The notes beneath the pieces are model-generated. The model was not told where the DNA came from. It ran no database searches and worked only from the letters and a program-made list of their open reading frames with translations. A DNA stretch of 64,000 nucleotides from Parasponia andersonii (taxonomy: Eukaryota; Streptophyta; Magnoliopsida; Rosales; Cannabaceae): contig JXTB01000197.1 in NCBI GenBank assembly GCA_002914805.1, forward strand, positions 305,490 through 369,489. The letters run 5' to 3'. A program made the translations under genes and the position numbers. This document shows positions 50,825-62,224 of this stretch, in pieces. Positions within the stretch are counted from its first letter, which is position 1. The number at the start of each line of letters is the position of its first letter.

Positions 50825-51228
50825 TAGGGACCTAGATGTCAAAAGAGTTAAATGTTGGAGATTTTTACTGCAAATTTCCCAGATATAAACCCTTGCTGCT
50901 ATGGGCCAATATCGGCTGTCCATCTCTTGGGGCCCCGTGTGAGACCCCCAGATGTTGACGGCTGAGATGAGATGCGTCTAGCGGCAGCACCCCAGCCTAA
51001 GCTAAAAATTACAAGAGAGAAACTGTAATTCCCAATGGAAAAAATGAGACCCCGTGCCAGGCGACAGCTCTACAGACTAGGGCCATAACTTTTCACTTCT
51101 GCTCTGCTTAATTCCTTCCAGGCCCGGCTTGAAAGAAATCTGTGGTTGCAACTTCCAATTGCTATTTATCACCAATTTTATTATCTTTTATTTTAATTTA
51201 ATTCATATTTAGATAGCGAGGTAGGATA
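50825..51228 (+). promoter_or_regulatory. Upstream region of the TGD5-like gene
   Basis: No gene was seen. Base composition changes from AT-rich repeat to more GC-rich unique sequence at about 50880-51130, which probably holds the promoter and 5' leader of the gene starting at 51229. No clear TATA box was picked out. Confidence 0.4.
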
Positions 51229-51427
51229 ATGGTGCTGACAAACTTCAACGGCGCTGGCGTTGGATTTGGTACGAATACTCATTTTTTTCTCCTACAAAAT
51301 TTTGCGACTTTCTTTTCTTTTATGATAACTAAACATTTTTGAGGACAATTTACTCCAGGATTCGGCATCGGTTGCGGTTTTGGCATAGGTTGGGGCTTCG
51401 GAGGTCTCTATTCTCTCTACTCTTCTA

Positions 51428-51469
<42 letters not shown>

Positions 51470-53113
51470 TAATAATACTTTTGGCCATTCGGAGGTATCA
51501 GCTAATCTTGTTTGTACTTGAAAAGCTTTTGATTTTCGACTTGTAATTAGTTTAAAATTCGGGCATTTTTATATAGACGTATAAGCCCTAACATGAATAA
51601 TTCCAAATGTACGCGTTTGAAATCAACATTTCAACGTGGATGACTGATTTTTAGGATCACATAATGTTAATTGCTCTGATTATTGAATCAACCCTTCTGG
51701 AATTATGTACTCACAAAAATATGCTAGAGAAAACCGGGACAAAATCTAAAAATGGATTTCGATGAGGTTATGTGGCCCATCTAGGACAGGAAATTGGAAA
51801 TCGGGCATCTTGGATAATTAAGGTAGAGGGATTCTCTGCCCTAGCCTTTCATTGGGAGTGTGATTTACTGAGGATCAGATATCTGTGCGATAGAAAAGGT
51901 CAAAGGTGGCAAGATTGTGAAAATCACTCTCTTTCTCTCACGGAGGTGGAAGTTTTGATTTTGATTGTCTTTCGGGAAGGTTGCTTTGATGACACAGAGA
52001 AGAACATGGTTCGCTTCATTCTTTGTTGACAGAGGTGATGGCTTCAAATTGGAGGCTTTCAAGTCTGCAATAAAGCAAGTCTAGCAATCTGGGAAACAGT
52101 TGTTCAGTTAAGAGGGATTTGGAGATGTTTGCGACTAGTTGGATAGGGAGACCAAAGGATTTATTTTTCTTTTTCATGTTACTAGTAGCAAGTGTTACAG
52201 TATCAATTTCATAGTTGAAGGCAAATAAGAATATTAGTCTCAACCATTGGGAATTCAAAAATTAGGCTGAGACTATGCGTGGTGAATATAGTAGCTGATA
52301 CTCCTCGTCCTTGAACATTCTTTCTTTTGGTCATATTTGGGTGGGCCATACTAGATATTGGTTGGAACTTTGAACTTCAAATTTAAGCATCTTTGCAAAA
52401 AGGGGTATTGGGTTCTACTGGTAGGGTTTGGTCTGGCTTAGGCATAAGTTGCACCCTGAAGATTTCAAAATGGTTTATATATCTTCTCCATAGCCATGGA
52501 ATTTTTTTTTCCCCCCCTCGTCAAGTTTTGCTAAGTACTAGTTATTTGCTTATACCTATGGCAGGTTCTTATCAGTTTTTACTTTTAATTCACATCTAAC
52601 TACGTAACTGATTTTGTCTAAAGCAAGTGAAGTTAGACTCTGTTTAAGATTCAATTTCTTAATAGGATATTCTCTTACTACTTGTGATTGTGAATAAGCT
52701 ATAAGAATTTTTCCACTTTATTTTGTATATCTCTGTCTTTGTATGGTGTAGTATCTGTGGTGTAGATAATTTTCTGTTTACGACCAGCACATTGCTAATT
52801 TATGATATCTTTTCGCTGCAGGCACGCCTTTGAATGTCTTGGGTCTTGGTGTTGGTATAATGTTTCTTTGCTAAATGAATAACTATTACTCTCCTGTGTT
52901 AATTTCTAGTCATTGACATTGCCATTTGGCCTTGAAGGTGGAGGCTGCGGGATTGGACTCGGCCTTGGATGGGGTTTTGGCACTGCCTTTGGAAGCCAGT
53001 ATCGGTCATCTAATGTCACATTCCAGGGCATAGAATTTGGCCACAAGGAGCATGATAATAACGGCGAGATAAAGGTTTTGCAGAAAGGCACCCAGGAAGC
53101 TCGTGCTTCATAA
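51229..53113 (+). CDS. TGD5: TGD5-like glycine-rich chloroplast lipid-import protein, four exons
   Basis: Exons are 51229-51268, 51359-51403, 52822-52854 and 52938-53113. Every junction is GT-AG and splits a glycine codon after its first base, giving 97 residues. The product opens [14 protein letters not shown], has Gly-rich hydrophobic blocks ([16 protein letters not shown] and [20 protein letters not shown]) able to span membrane, and ends in a short polar tail. This matches Arabidopsis TGD5, a small protein of the chloroplast envelope that works with the TGD1-2-3 transporter and TGD4 in moving ER lipid precursors into plastids. The third intron is long (52855-52937 is the short fourth gap; 51404-52821 is the long one) and the tiny exons are easily missed. 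A CT microsatellite follows exon 2. Confidence 0.9.
51433..51464. repeat. (CT)n microsatellite in a TGD5 intron
   Basis: 16 CT units beginning 30 bp after the end of exon 2. Confidence 0.95.
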
Positions 53114-53629
53114 TAGTTTTCAGTTTTGGTCTTTCCTCTGTGATTCACGTCGTCATAGAAAAGGAGGGGTTAACTCGTTGCCCGCCTAAATGAAATTGTT
53201 ATAGAATGACACCTTTAATTTGTATTGGTGTCCTTTATAGTATATTTCAATCGAGTTTTAGATGAGATTTGTTCAGGAATTGGACTCGGAAACAAATTTG
53301 GCAATTACATGTTTCTTCTTTTTGCTAAAACTTTTATTTTCTGACTATTTTATTTTCTCACACGTAATTAACTATGACTAAATTACAACCAACTAACCGT
53401 CAATTTAGCCTCCCTTCCCATCTACCTCCCATTTGCCTACACACTCGTACCCTTGAAAGAAAGTCATTTTTTGGTTTATGTTTTTTTTTTAGTGCTACCA
53501 AGATCAAAAAACGTGAGTAGCTACCCCATCACGCGGGGTGGTAGTTCCCTACAGGTTGTAGATCGTATACATACCACCACCCTTTTTAATTTCCTCACTC
53601 CTGCGTCTTCAGCCCTCAAGCTATCAACT
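53114..53629. other. Intergenic region between TGD5-like and cytochrome b5 genes
   Basis: It should hold the TGD5 3' UTR and the cytochrome b5 promoter and leader. The two genes are in the same direction, about 0.5 kb apart. No separate gene was seen; the frame open from 53453 is the leader read in phase with the cytochrome b5 start. Confidence 0.6.
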
Positions 53630-54187
53630 ATGGCCGAGCCAAGAGTTTTCACTCTCGCGCAGGTTGCTCCGCACAAGTCCAAATATGACTGCTGGATTGT
53701 CATCAACGGAAGAGTAAATCTTCTTTCTCTCTGTTTCACACACTGAATATATATATATATATATACACACACCCCCCCTAATACACACGCTCACGTACAC
53801 ACAAGATATCTATAATGAATTTCTGACAAAATTGAGCAGGTGCTGGATGTAACCAAGTTCTTGGAGGAACATCCCGGAGGAGAAGAGGTTCTGATAGAAT
53901 TAGCAGGAAAAGATGCAACCAGGGGCTTCGAGGATGTTGGGCACAGCAAAGCAGCTCAAAGCTTGCTTCTCAAATACCAAGTTGGAGTTCTCCAAGGTTA
54001 CAAGATCCAAGATGCAGACAAGGACGTTCCACTCAAGGATTCCAGGAACAAAGAGATGAAAGCCTTTGTGATTAAAAATGATCCAGTGTCCAAGTACGCT
54101 GCTTTCCTCGACTTCTTTGTCCCTCTCCTTGTGGCTGGTTCCTATTTTGGATACAGATTCCTTAGCCGAGCAGCTGAAGTCGTCTAA
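53630..54187 (+). CDS. Cytochrome b5, ER membrane type, two exons
   Basis: Exon 1 is 53630-53713 (AGA|gtaaat) and exon 2 is 53840-54187 (gagcag|GTG). The phase-0 join gives 143 residues. The heme domain is at about residues 8-82. The two axial histidines can be seen in [12 protein letters not shown] and in [20 protein letters not shown] matches the family's first strands. The last 30 residues contain a hydrophobic anchor ([20 protein letters not shown]), placing it as a tail-anchored ER or outer-mitochondrial protein that passes electrons to desaturases, hydroxylases and P450s. The ATG at 53630 fits the family N-terminus; the upstream in-phase frame is leader. It appears intact. A possible AATAAA polyadenylation signal lies near 54325. 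Confidence 0.95.
53745..53765. repeat. (AT)n microsatellite in the cytochrome b5 intron
   Basis: About 10 AT units, followed by an ACAC and poly-C stretch. Confidence 0.85.
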
Positions 54188-55046
54188 TGAATCAAATTAT
54201 TGTTTAGTTTGTGTAGTCTTCACTGTCTTGCTATGCATCAGTCTATGCCCTGCTTCTAGTGTTATTTTTGTCAACTACTTGAAAAGATCAGGAAAGTCCA
54301 AACCCCAATTGATTTTCCTACTTGAATAAACTCAAATTTCTCCATTGCGTCACATGTTAATCGTTCATGGTTCTGGAAGTACTTCTATTCTGTTTTCATC
54401 CTCTCTAGATAATTGAAAAATGAACTCGTATCAAATGGACCACTAAAAAACGACATGTTTGTTTTTCAGAATACAATATGCTGTAATAGTAATAAACATT
54501 TATAAACAACCACAAGCACCTATCTCTGTCCGTCCTCCGTACAAATTATAACAGAAATCGGATTCACAACCATATCATGGGAATATAGACGCTCAAAATT
54601 ACGAGATAAAACGCAGCTAGTTACAGTGTTCCCATACAAATTACATGATTCACAAAAATTTACCATCCCCATTTACATACTACTTGAGTAACAACAGTTC
54701 TTTCTTGGTAATATTAAATGAATATAACAATAAACACGAGGGGAGATATCAAATTTGGCATACTATAGATAGTACCAGTGTACAACCCTTGTCCATTTTT
54801 CTCTGCTATCTTTTCTCTAACTAAAGTACAGAAGGATTTATTTACCCTTGATCAAAGAAAGGTTTGGACAAGGAAACAGGAAAAGGAGGTACAAAGAAAG
54901 AATCAGTGAAGGATGGAGCTTATTTTCCTATCAAGTGAGAACAAGAAAACACGAACCTATTTCTATCTAGTAGCAACATGAAGAATTTGCTTTTGTACCC
55001 TCGAAAATCTCTGGCCCTTGTACCACCGTGAATGATGACACCTACC
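54188..55046. other. Region between two converging genes
   Basis: The cytochrome b5 gene (+) and the syntaxin-like gene (-) point towards each other here, so both 3' UTRs lie in this stretch. No further gene was seen. Confidence 0.65.
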
Positions 55047-57197
55047 TCACACAGCACGCAATGTGATTAAAACTGCAAAGAAACAATAAGCACAAGCCTC
55101 CATAAGCAGAAACAAACTAGTAAAAGGACGAATAATATGTTCAACCAAAAATCATATTGGGGCCAAACAACATTATGCATAATGCTCAAGTTGAAACCAA
55201 CTAAATCTAAAGATTAAATGCAGTGAAATTCTAAAGGAAAAATACAATGACATTCAATAATGTGTATAAGGCTATGAATGTGTGCATATGTGCGTGTTGG
55301 GGTGTATAAACAGGGGGTCCCTCATGGCCCAAGCCAAACACAATTCTACTTCCATAAGGTTAGGTCATTAAACCAGTTAACTTCATCGAGTTTCTTGAGT
55401 GTAACTGCCAAAAAGAATCAGGCAGGCAGGATCGGCTCAATTAACATAATTAGCAAGAATGAGTTTCAAGTGCTGTTTCTTCTCTTTAGCAGCCGAAGAA
55501 ACACTGCATCACAAAACAGACACATGCAAAAAATACGTGATAAAGTTGAGGAAAGCTTACCAATCAAGCAAAGAAGAAGGACAATCCAAATGGTAATTTG
55601 AACAGGCCGGCTATACTGCATCTGATACTGAGATCGTTGAAGCTGTCTCTGAATAGCTCCGTACCAGCCATAAAGTTGTCTATCATAACAATCATCACAA
55701 CTATCCAAACAACTCTTACTTTTTTCGTAGCATGCATTAATGCCCTAAATAGAAAATAATAATTACAATAATTAGTGGACAAAAACATATACAAAACTTA
55801 AGCAACTGATAAAAATTATGTAATCATTTGAATACACACCCTAGTCAACTGTGTAGGCCGTAGTAATGCAGTATCAGTTTCTTGATGACAATCAGTTGCC
55901 TTCCACTTCCTGAAACCATTCTTTGACCACTTTAACTTTGATGCAGATTCCATGGAACTAAGGAACCCAGATAAACTGGGTATCTTCCGCACAGGTTGCT
56001 CTGGCAGCTGATTTGAAGAACTAGGGACGAGACTATCATCGAATACTGCAATCTTCCACGAACCAATGTCGGCACTAGCACTAGCCGTCCTCCTATGTCC
56101 ACGCAACTTCTCAAGCTCTAGTGACTTTTCCTCTCTAGTATCTTGGGAACCCCACTCAGCAGAACGTGGCGAGTTCTTTGAACAATCCAGCACCAATTCT
56201 TTGTCCAATCCTTGTAGCTTTTCATTGTCCCTGGCACGGATTTTAGCAGGATTTACGTCTTCAGAAGCTGGTGACCCTGAAAGAAACAATGCAAGCTCAT
56301 TGCATTCTCCTTCATCTAAACAAACCCACGGCTGTGAAGCCTTTCCCTCTAAATGGGAAGATTCCTGTAATGAATTCTCAACATTTGAAATCTGATTCTC
56401 AATGGCAACAACAAATTCATGGTGCCTGTCTTTTGCGTCATCATTGGAACTTCTAACATAGCTTGACCTGACCGCCCGTTCAAACTCCTCCAACTGCATT
56501 GCCAAATCACATATTCACAGCAATGAAAACAAACACGATGCGAAACAACCGAATTTTTTGAGCTCACACTTACCTGCCATTTGGTAGTCCCCAGGGCAGT
56601 TCGAAGATCCCTGTGAAGTTCCTCAGAGTTCCACATACTAGAAGCGTCTCTCTTCGCGTGTATCCATGTTCTGTACGTCGATTCCATCCTACAATGCCAT
56701 TAAAAGTAAAATTATCAACAAATGCCAATGAACACCATACTCAAAAAATCAATCTCAGGAATTCACATACATAATTATTCATCCTTAATGAGGCATTAAG
56801 CATCAAACCCTAACTCTGCTAAATAAATGGTGGAAAAACATTAAAACAATAGAATGCGAAATTCTTTGTCGGGAATAAATAATCCCTTATTCCAGACCCA
56901 ATGCAAGAATTTCGCATATGAGCCATTTTTACAAGCTAATAGCCGGAATCAGATTCAACAGACTTCTAATTTTCTCTCCTTATATGAAATTTTTCTTGGC
57001 ATCCAAACAAATTAAAGAAAAAACAAATGGTCGAATTTAAAAAAAAAAAACAAAAGGTCTCGACGCCCTTTAGGGAAAAGACAAAAACGAAAAAGCATAA
57101 TAAAACATAAACAATTATACCTGTCCGCTGATTCTTGAACTTCCTCAGCCGCAGAAAAAAATGGATCCTTCTCCCACCGGTCAAAACTTGTTGCCAT
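55047..57197 (-). CDS. Syntaxin-6 N-domain membrane protein (t-SNARE family), five exons
   Basis: Minus-strand exons are 57197-57121, 56688-56574, 56493-55840, 55744-55561 and 55072-55047. All introns are GT-AG and the phases agree, giving 351 residues. The N-terminus, MATSFDRWEKDPFFSAAEEV followed by MESTYRTWIHAKRD, is a syntaxin-6-type helical domain. The middle is Ser/Asp/Glu-rich and probably disordered. The C-terminus has a conserved CLDSCDDCYDRQLYGWYGAIQRQLQRSQYQ-like block (shown here only in part) and a tail anchor (ITIWIVLLLCLIV...LRAV). No canonical Qc-SNARE heptad region with a central glutamine was found, so membrane fusion activity is doubtful. A role in endomembrane trafficking is inferred from the domain. 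The last exon codes only nine codons, ending at TGA. The counterpart in Arabidopsis, from memory, is At1g27700. Confidence 0.9.
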
Positions 57198-57578
57198 TTC
57201 CAAAAATCAACCACCCTCGAGCTTCGGAATATCAAAATTTTGTGGACAACTTAACCAAAAAAATTCCACAAGGGAATGGGGTAGGGCTAACAAACACCCC
57301 AAAATGGAAAAATATCCTAAACTAGTTTAATTTTTCAATTTCGTTTAACGAAACTATACTACGAGGTATAAGATTAATAACAGATCAAATCGATTAAACT
57401 AGGTCGCGTGATTAAGGAAAAAAAAAAAACAAAAAAGAAAGAAAGAGAGAGAGAAAGGGGAGAAAAAAAAAAAAGAAAAGGAAAACCGAAATGAAAATTT
57501 TGGTTTGCCGACGATGCCAAGAAAAGTTAGGGGGGAAGAAGCTTGTGGATTGGTGGCTAACTGTGCAAAATAATGACA

Positions 57579-57618
<40 letters not shown>

Positions 57619-58689
57619 TGTTTTTTCCGCGGTCTGTTGTTTCTTTCTTTATTTATTTATTTATTTTATATTTATTTTTATGATTAAGTGAACGTCGTGT
57701 ATCGAAGAAATTTATTTTGTTGTTTTTTGTCTGTAGACTTGACTATGAACAAACGTCCCAAACCTAAAACAGTCAAAGGACAATTGAGTTTAGGAGGAGT
57801 GCGGTCAAAATTAGTGCCCTCCCCTACGTGTGTAAACTTTGACCTCTTATACTTGGTCGTTGCGTGTCCCGTTTCCGTTGACCGTTGCTTGATCTTGTAT
57901 AGCAACATCAATGAATGTGCTTGTGGCAAATTCTTTAGTAGTAGTCTCCTTGGCTCTTAGGAGCCAGTTTGGTACTTAGCTCCCCTCCCCATCTGGAGAT
58001 TACGAAGCTATTTGTGATTATAATATTACTTGCGTTACAATTTACACCTAACTTGCTCTTTTGTTAGCTGGTTGATGCTTGGGTGATGGATCCCTCTCGA
58101 TATATGCTGGCAAATTTTAAGGACTAGGGCGGAGGTGGTGATGGATTTGTTAGTGATTACGGTTCTATGCAACACAATTTTTTGAGTTGAGGTTGTGTGG
58201 TAAAGAGACTGAAAAGTTACATAGACAAAGGTCAATGACTCTCCATTAAGGCTCAAACTAACCCTCAAAAGAAGAGGAATAAATGGTTAAGATTCGGAAT
58301 ACCTCTTAACCATCAAAAGTTTTATAAATTATTTGAGTTTTTTTTTTTAATGTGCTTTTATTTTGATTCAATTGGACTTTAAAGAATGCGAAATCATAAG
58401 AGGTTTGTTCTTTTAAAAAAAAAAGAGAAACATGAAACCCCCAAAATAATACAATTAATGAAAGAAACTTTGATCTTATAAAAGCACTAAAAATTAAGTC
58501 AATCGCATTCACATTTGAATATAGTAGATTATTCCTATGATGAAAAGTTCATATTACATTATCAATTATTTCCCGTAGGCATGAGAGGTTGAATACCTTT
58601 TCGGAAGACGAGATTATAGTAATTTGTATAAGGGGTAAATTATATTGTTTATTTCTCGTGTTTTGTTTTTATCTTTGAATTATCCTTCT
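57198..58689. other. Upstream region of the syntaxin-like gene and intergenic DNA
   Basis: The first few hundred bases are the likely promoter and leader of the minus-strand gene. A GA microsatellite lies at 57581-57612 and purine-rich DNA at 57415-57485. The plus frames 57491-57691 and 57688-57960 cross repeats or lack domains and are not called. Confidence 0.55.
57581..57612. repeat. (GA)n microsatellite
   Basis: 16 GA units upstream of the syntaxin-like gene. Confidence 0.95.
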
Positions 58690-59236
58690 CCGCTTAAAAG
58701 TAGTCTTTGGCATAGTTCCCAGACTATTTAACTCTTGATAATTTGGTTCTCAAAATTTTAACTTAGCAATTAAATATTAAAATTTTTTGATTTGAAGTAA
58801 TTTAGTTCTTAAATTGTAACTTCTTGTTACATTTTTTTTTTTTACTAAAAACATATGCAAAGAACACGTTTTAATATCTAAAACTGTATTTAAGGGAAAA
58901 TAAACTGAACAAAAGAATTTAGAGAAAATAAAAAATGTATTATTTATATTTGAAAATTTTTCTGTGATAGTTTATTTTTATGCTAAAAATTCAAAAATTA
59001 TCCTTGAAATATATTTTCAGATGCTACCACATAATTCGCATGTGTGTTTTTGATCATAAGTTTAACAACAAGTTGTAAATTAGACAATTTAAGGGCTAAA
59101 TTACTTCAAATCAGAAAATTTAAAGACTTAATTGCTATAATTGGAATATTGAGGACCAAATTCACAATTGGAATATTGAGAACTAAATTGTTACAAATTG
59201 GATAGTTCATGGACCAATTCATATAATTAACCCTAA
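58690..59236. repeat. Fold-back element, family F copy 3
   Basis: The left arm, around tttgatttgaagtaatttag (58788-58808), is repeated inverted in the right arm as ctaaattacttcaaatcag (about 59096-59115), and the pairing extends for over 150 bases per side. The sequence is related to the elements at 47686-48221 and 49495-50026. It is non-coding. Confidence 0.7.
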
Positions 59237-62056
59237 AAGTAATAAATGTATATAATCAAATTTGAAAATGATAATACTAGAGTATCCTACCATGTGATTT
59301 TGCAATGAATTAAAGAAAAAATTAAGCAATTTTTCATAATCGCATGGTTAAGATTTAGAACAATTAATCATTTTGCATTTTTTGTTTATTCTTAGTATGA
59401 GTTTTCCCCTTATTTTTTACTTCAACAAGTGCTTCCTAATTAGCAAAATGATTTCTTTTTTGCCCCTTTAACACTAACACCGTGAGAAGATTGTTATTGA
59501 GAAAGTACCAAATAATCATTTCACCTTCTAAAGAGTTTTTTAAATATTAAATAATATACCATTTGGAACATAACTTCTAATAATATTTTTCATGACATTG
59601 ATGAATAAATGACAAAACTATTATATTATAATACTTTTTTTTGTGTTTTATATATGTATATAGATGTATTTAAAGCTAACTATAAACCACCTATCAAAGA
59701 TGAAAAAATGGGCTAGGTTTTACACCATCTATTAAAGGTTAAAAAAATAGGCCAGGTCAAATGGACCAGTCTGAGGCTGAGTTGGGCCATAGATCTTTTT
59801 TTTTGAAAAAAATGAAAATAAATAATTTTTAAATATAAACAAATGGTTCCCGTCCTGCCATGTTTTAGGGCCAGGTCGGGCTGACCTGCCCCGTGGCCTA
59901 GTGAGTCTTAGGGCCTACATAACCTTAAAAAATTAAACCGAGAGCATATTTAATCGGGATAGGCCGGTCTAGATCACTTTGGCGTAGTCGAACTCTCATC
60001 TCTATAATATATGGAAGCTACGAAGTATATTTTAATGTGGCCATATAAAAGATAGTTTGTTCAACCTACTAGTTCTCTTTTGCTTTTGAGTTAGCTAATG
60101 GTGGGAAGAAAGAATTTTTTTTTTGGGGGGTTTAGTTTACATCTTTTCATTTATTTAATCATAAATAAATTATAACTATTTGGAAATGTCTAATGAAAGA
60201 ATCAGTAAAAGCATTTATTTAACTTTTGAAGAGGATAAATATTATTTAACTCTTACACATCGACAATCTTCTAACAATGTTAGTGTTGGAAGGAGCAAAA
60301 AAAACTAATATAGTATTTAGGGGCACTTGAATACAAATTTAAAAATAAAGGGTACAAATTCATAGTAAGAGCGAAAATTATAGGGCAAAATAGCTAATTG
60401 TTCTAAGATTTATGGAATTAATTGCACTGAACTGCACTACAAATATGTGGTGTAGCGCGACTAAATGAAAAAAAAAAAAACAAAGCTTATTTATTACAAA
60501 AAGGGACATAAACATAAATATCAAATACACAAATAGAATACAAAAATTTATAAAAATTAAGTATATGTGCTAAAATTTAGTTAATGTAGTTGACAAAGTT
60601 AAGTTATGAACCACAAATTGCATTGTGAATCAATTTAAGAAAAATATAGCTTTCCTTTAATGAAATGTCATAAATCATTATAGGTAATTTTGTTACCATT
60701 AGTGTGGAAGCTCAATTAGTTAGGGTATTACGGCTACGCAGTCCTGAATTTGAGTTTAGGGACTCTACAATATGTCTTGCATTAAATCTGAGTCAATTGG
60801 TGATAATCAAATCAGAATATTAATAAGAAACAAATGGACCTGTTTGGCATGACTTCTAAAGATCTTTTGGAACCCAAAAATTACTTTTGAGAGTGTTTAG
60901 ATGATTTGTCAGAAGGTCTTCTTTAGATTAGAAGACCTTTTTTAATGAAGCATGTTCCATTAGTTTTTTTAGGAAGATCTTTTTAGACTTTTATTTCAAG
61001 AAGTAAAAATTATTCTAAATGAGCCCAAATTTTGCTATATTATTTAAAAGTGGACGTTTATTTAAAATGAGCCCAAAATTTGGTCATTTTCTTACTTCTT
61101 ATATGAATTGATCAACTATTTATGCATTCATAAATAATAGAAAAATGGGAAATTTACACATAATACCTGTTCTTAAAACTTTTTTTTTTTCATAAATACC
61201 TATTTTTAATTTTTCTTTCAAAAATACCCATTTTTATGGCCCACATTTCATATGCAAATATATGAGTCGTTCACATTTACAATATAAATTTTTCCATGAG
61301 ATAGACATTTTATGTGTAAAATATGAACGGTATATATTTTAAAATGTGTGCCAATTTTTAGTGTAATTTTTATTTATAATATATGGACCACAATATACAT
61401 TTAATACATGGTATATATTTCATGTGTAAAATAATGGTAGTCTATATTTTTTCAAAAAAAGATATAAAAAGGTATTTATAGAAATATAGTTTTAAAAATG
61501 AGTATTTATGAACTTTTTCCTAAAAAAATAATATAATACTCATTTAAGGCATTCAGGTAGAAAACATATATTGTAACAAACCACTAGAATCTTCGCAAAA
61601 TGGACGCATGATAAATGAATATATCTTGGGAATCATTAACACTCAACAATTTTTTTTTTTCAGCCATCACACAATATAACCAATATAAAGAGTAAAAAAA
61701 ACGTCCAATTTTTTTTTTTCAAATAATAATAATAAAAAAAAGAATGCAGAGAAGGAAATTATAGGGGAAGTATCTATGCCGCAACAAATGATTAATCCGG
61801 CATCTAATCCTTCGGGAAACGTTTGATCTCCTTCTCCAATGGCACAACGAGAAATTTCGAGTAGTTCAGAGAAAAAGTGAATATTGTTACAGCACCTCAG
61901 CATTATCCTTAAAAGGAACTGGGAAGAAGTAATGTCTCATCTGAAATTCTACGTGCCCCAACTTCATCACCAAAACAAAAGGTCTTGATATCCAGTGAAA
62001 CAAAGTATGAAAACAAATGAAACTATCATAAGCACCGTTCAAAAGAAGAACAAAAT
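59237..62056. other. AT-rich intergenic region
   Basis: No gene was supported. Two moderate-complexity pieces, 59750-60000 and 60700-60830, have no coding frame; the latter looks like decayed tRNA-like or SINE sequence. A fold-back-like stretch starting cctgtttggcatgact lies at about 60838-61030. The minus frame 61667-61903 (ending in a poly-Phe tail) has no recognised domain. Confidence 0.55.
61060..61530. repeat. Dispersed AT-rich repeat, family member 2
   Basis: It is a diverged copy of 43675-44215, with the same order of motifs: gagcccaaaatttggtcat, ttttaatttttctttcaaaaatac, tttatgtgtaaaatatga, tataaaaagg, gagtatttatgaa. Confidence 0.6.
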
Positions 62057-62224
62057 GGAGAGGGCAACAAGCGATGGATCGTGGGGGACAAGCCAGATGG
62101 CGCCAACGTCCATAAGTAGCACTGGGCCGAGACCGATTGCCTCGGGTGGAGCCGAAGCTTCCTGACCAAGCTTCTCTCCAACCTCATCGTCCTCCTCGAT
62201 GGTTCCCATACTCTAGCCTTCTAA
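62057..62224 (+). pseudogene. AHA1 (Hsp90 ATPase activator) N-domain fragment
   Basis: One frame reads GEGNKRWIVGDKPDGANVHK, then a TAG stop at 62117, then HWAETDCLGWSRSF and LLSNLIVL before a stop at 62222. This corresponds to the very start of the N-terminal domain of plant AHA1 co-chaperones, which bind the Hsp90 middle domain and stimulate its ATPase. The stop stands where the family has a tryptophan. Homology fades after about 62200, and the rest of AHA1 (more than 250 residues) is absent. It is a short broken fragment, either a truncated gene duplicate or captured exon. No poly-A tail or target duplication was identified. Confidence 0.72.

Noticed and set aside
53630-57197. Functional cluster of TGD5, cytochrome b5 and syntaxin-like genes
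   Set aside because: All touch membranes or lipids, but mixed orientation and general-purpose roles give no evidence of a biosynthetic or defence cluster.
57688-57960. Plus-strand 90-residue frame upstream of the syntaxin-like gene
   Set aside because: No domain, and it lies in a likely promoter region; the Cys content is not arranged as a known peptide family.
60700-60790. Possible tRNA-like sequence
   Set aside because: Has a faint B-box resemblance, but no convincing cloverleaf could be drawn by eye; at best a decayed SINE.
61667-61903. Minus-strand 78-residue open frame with a plausible-looking start
   Set aside because: Possibly a gene fragment, but no family was recognised and the end runs through AT repeats.
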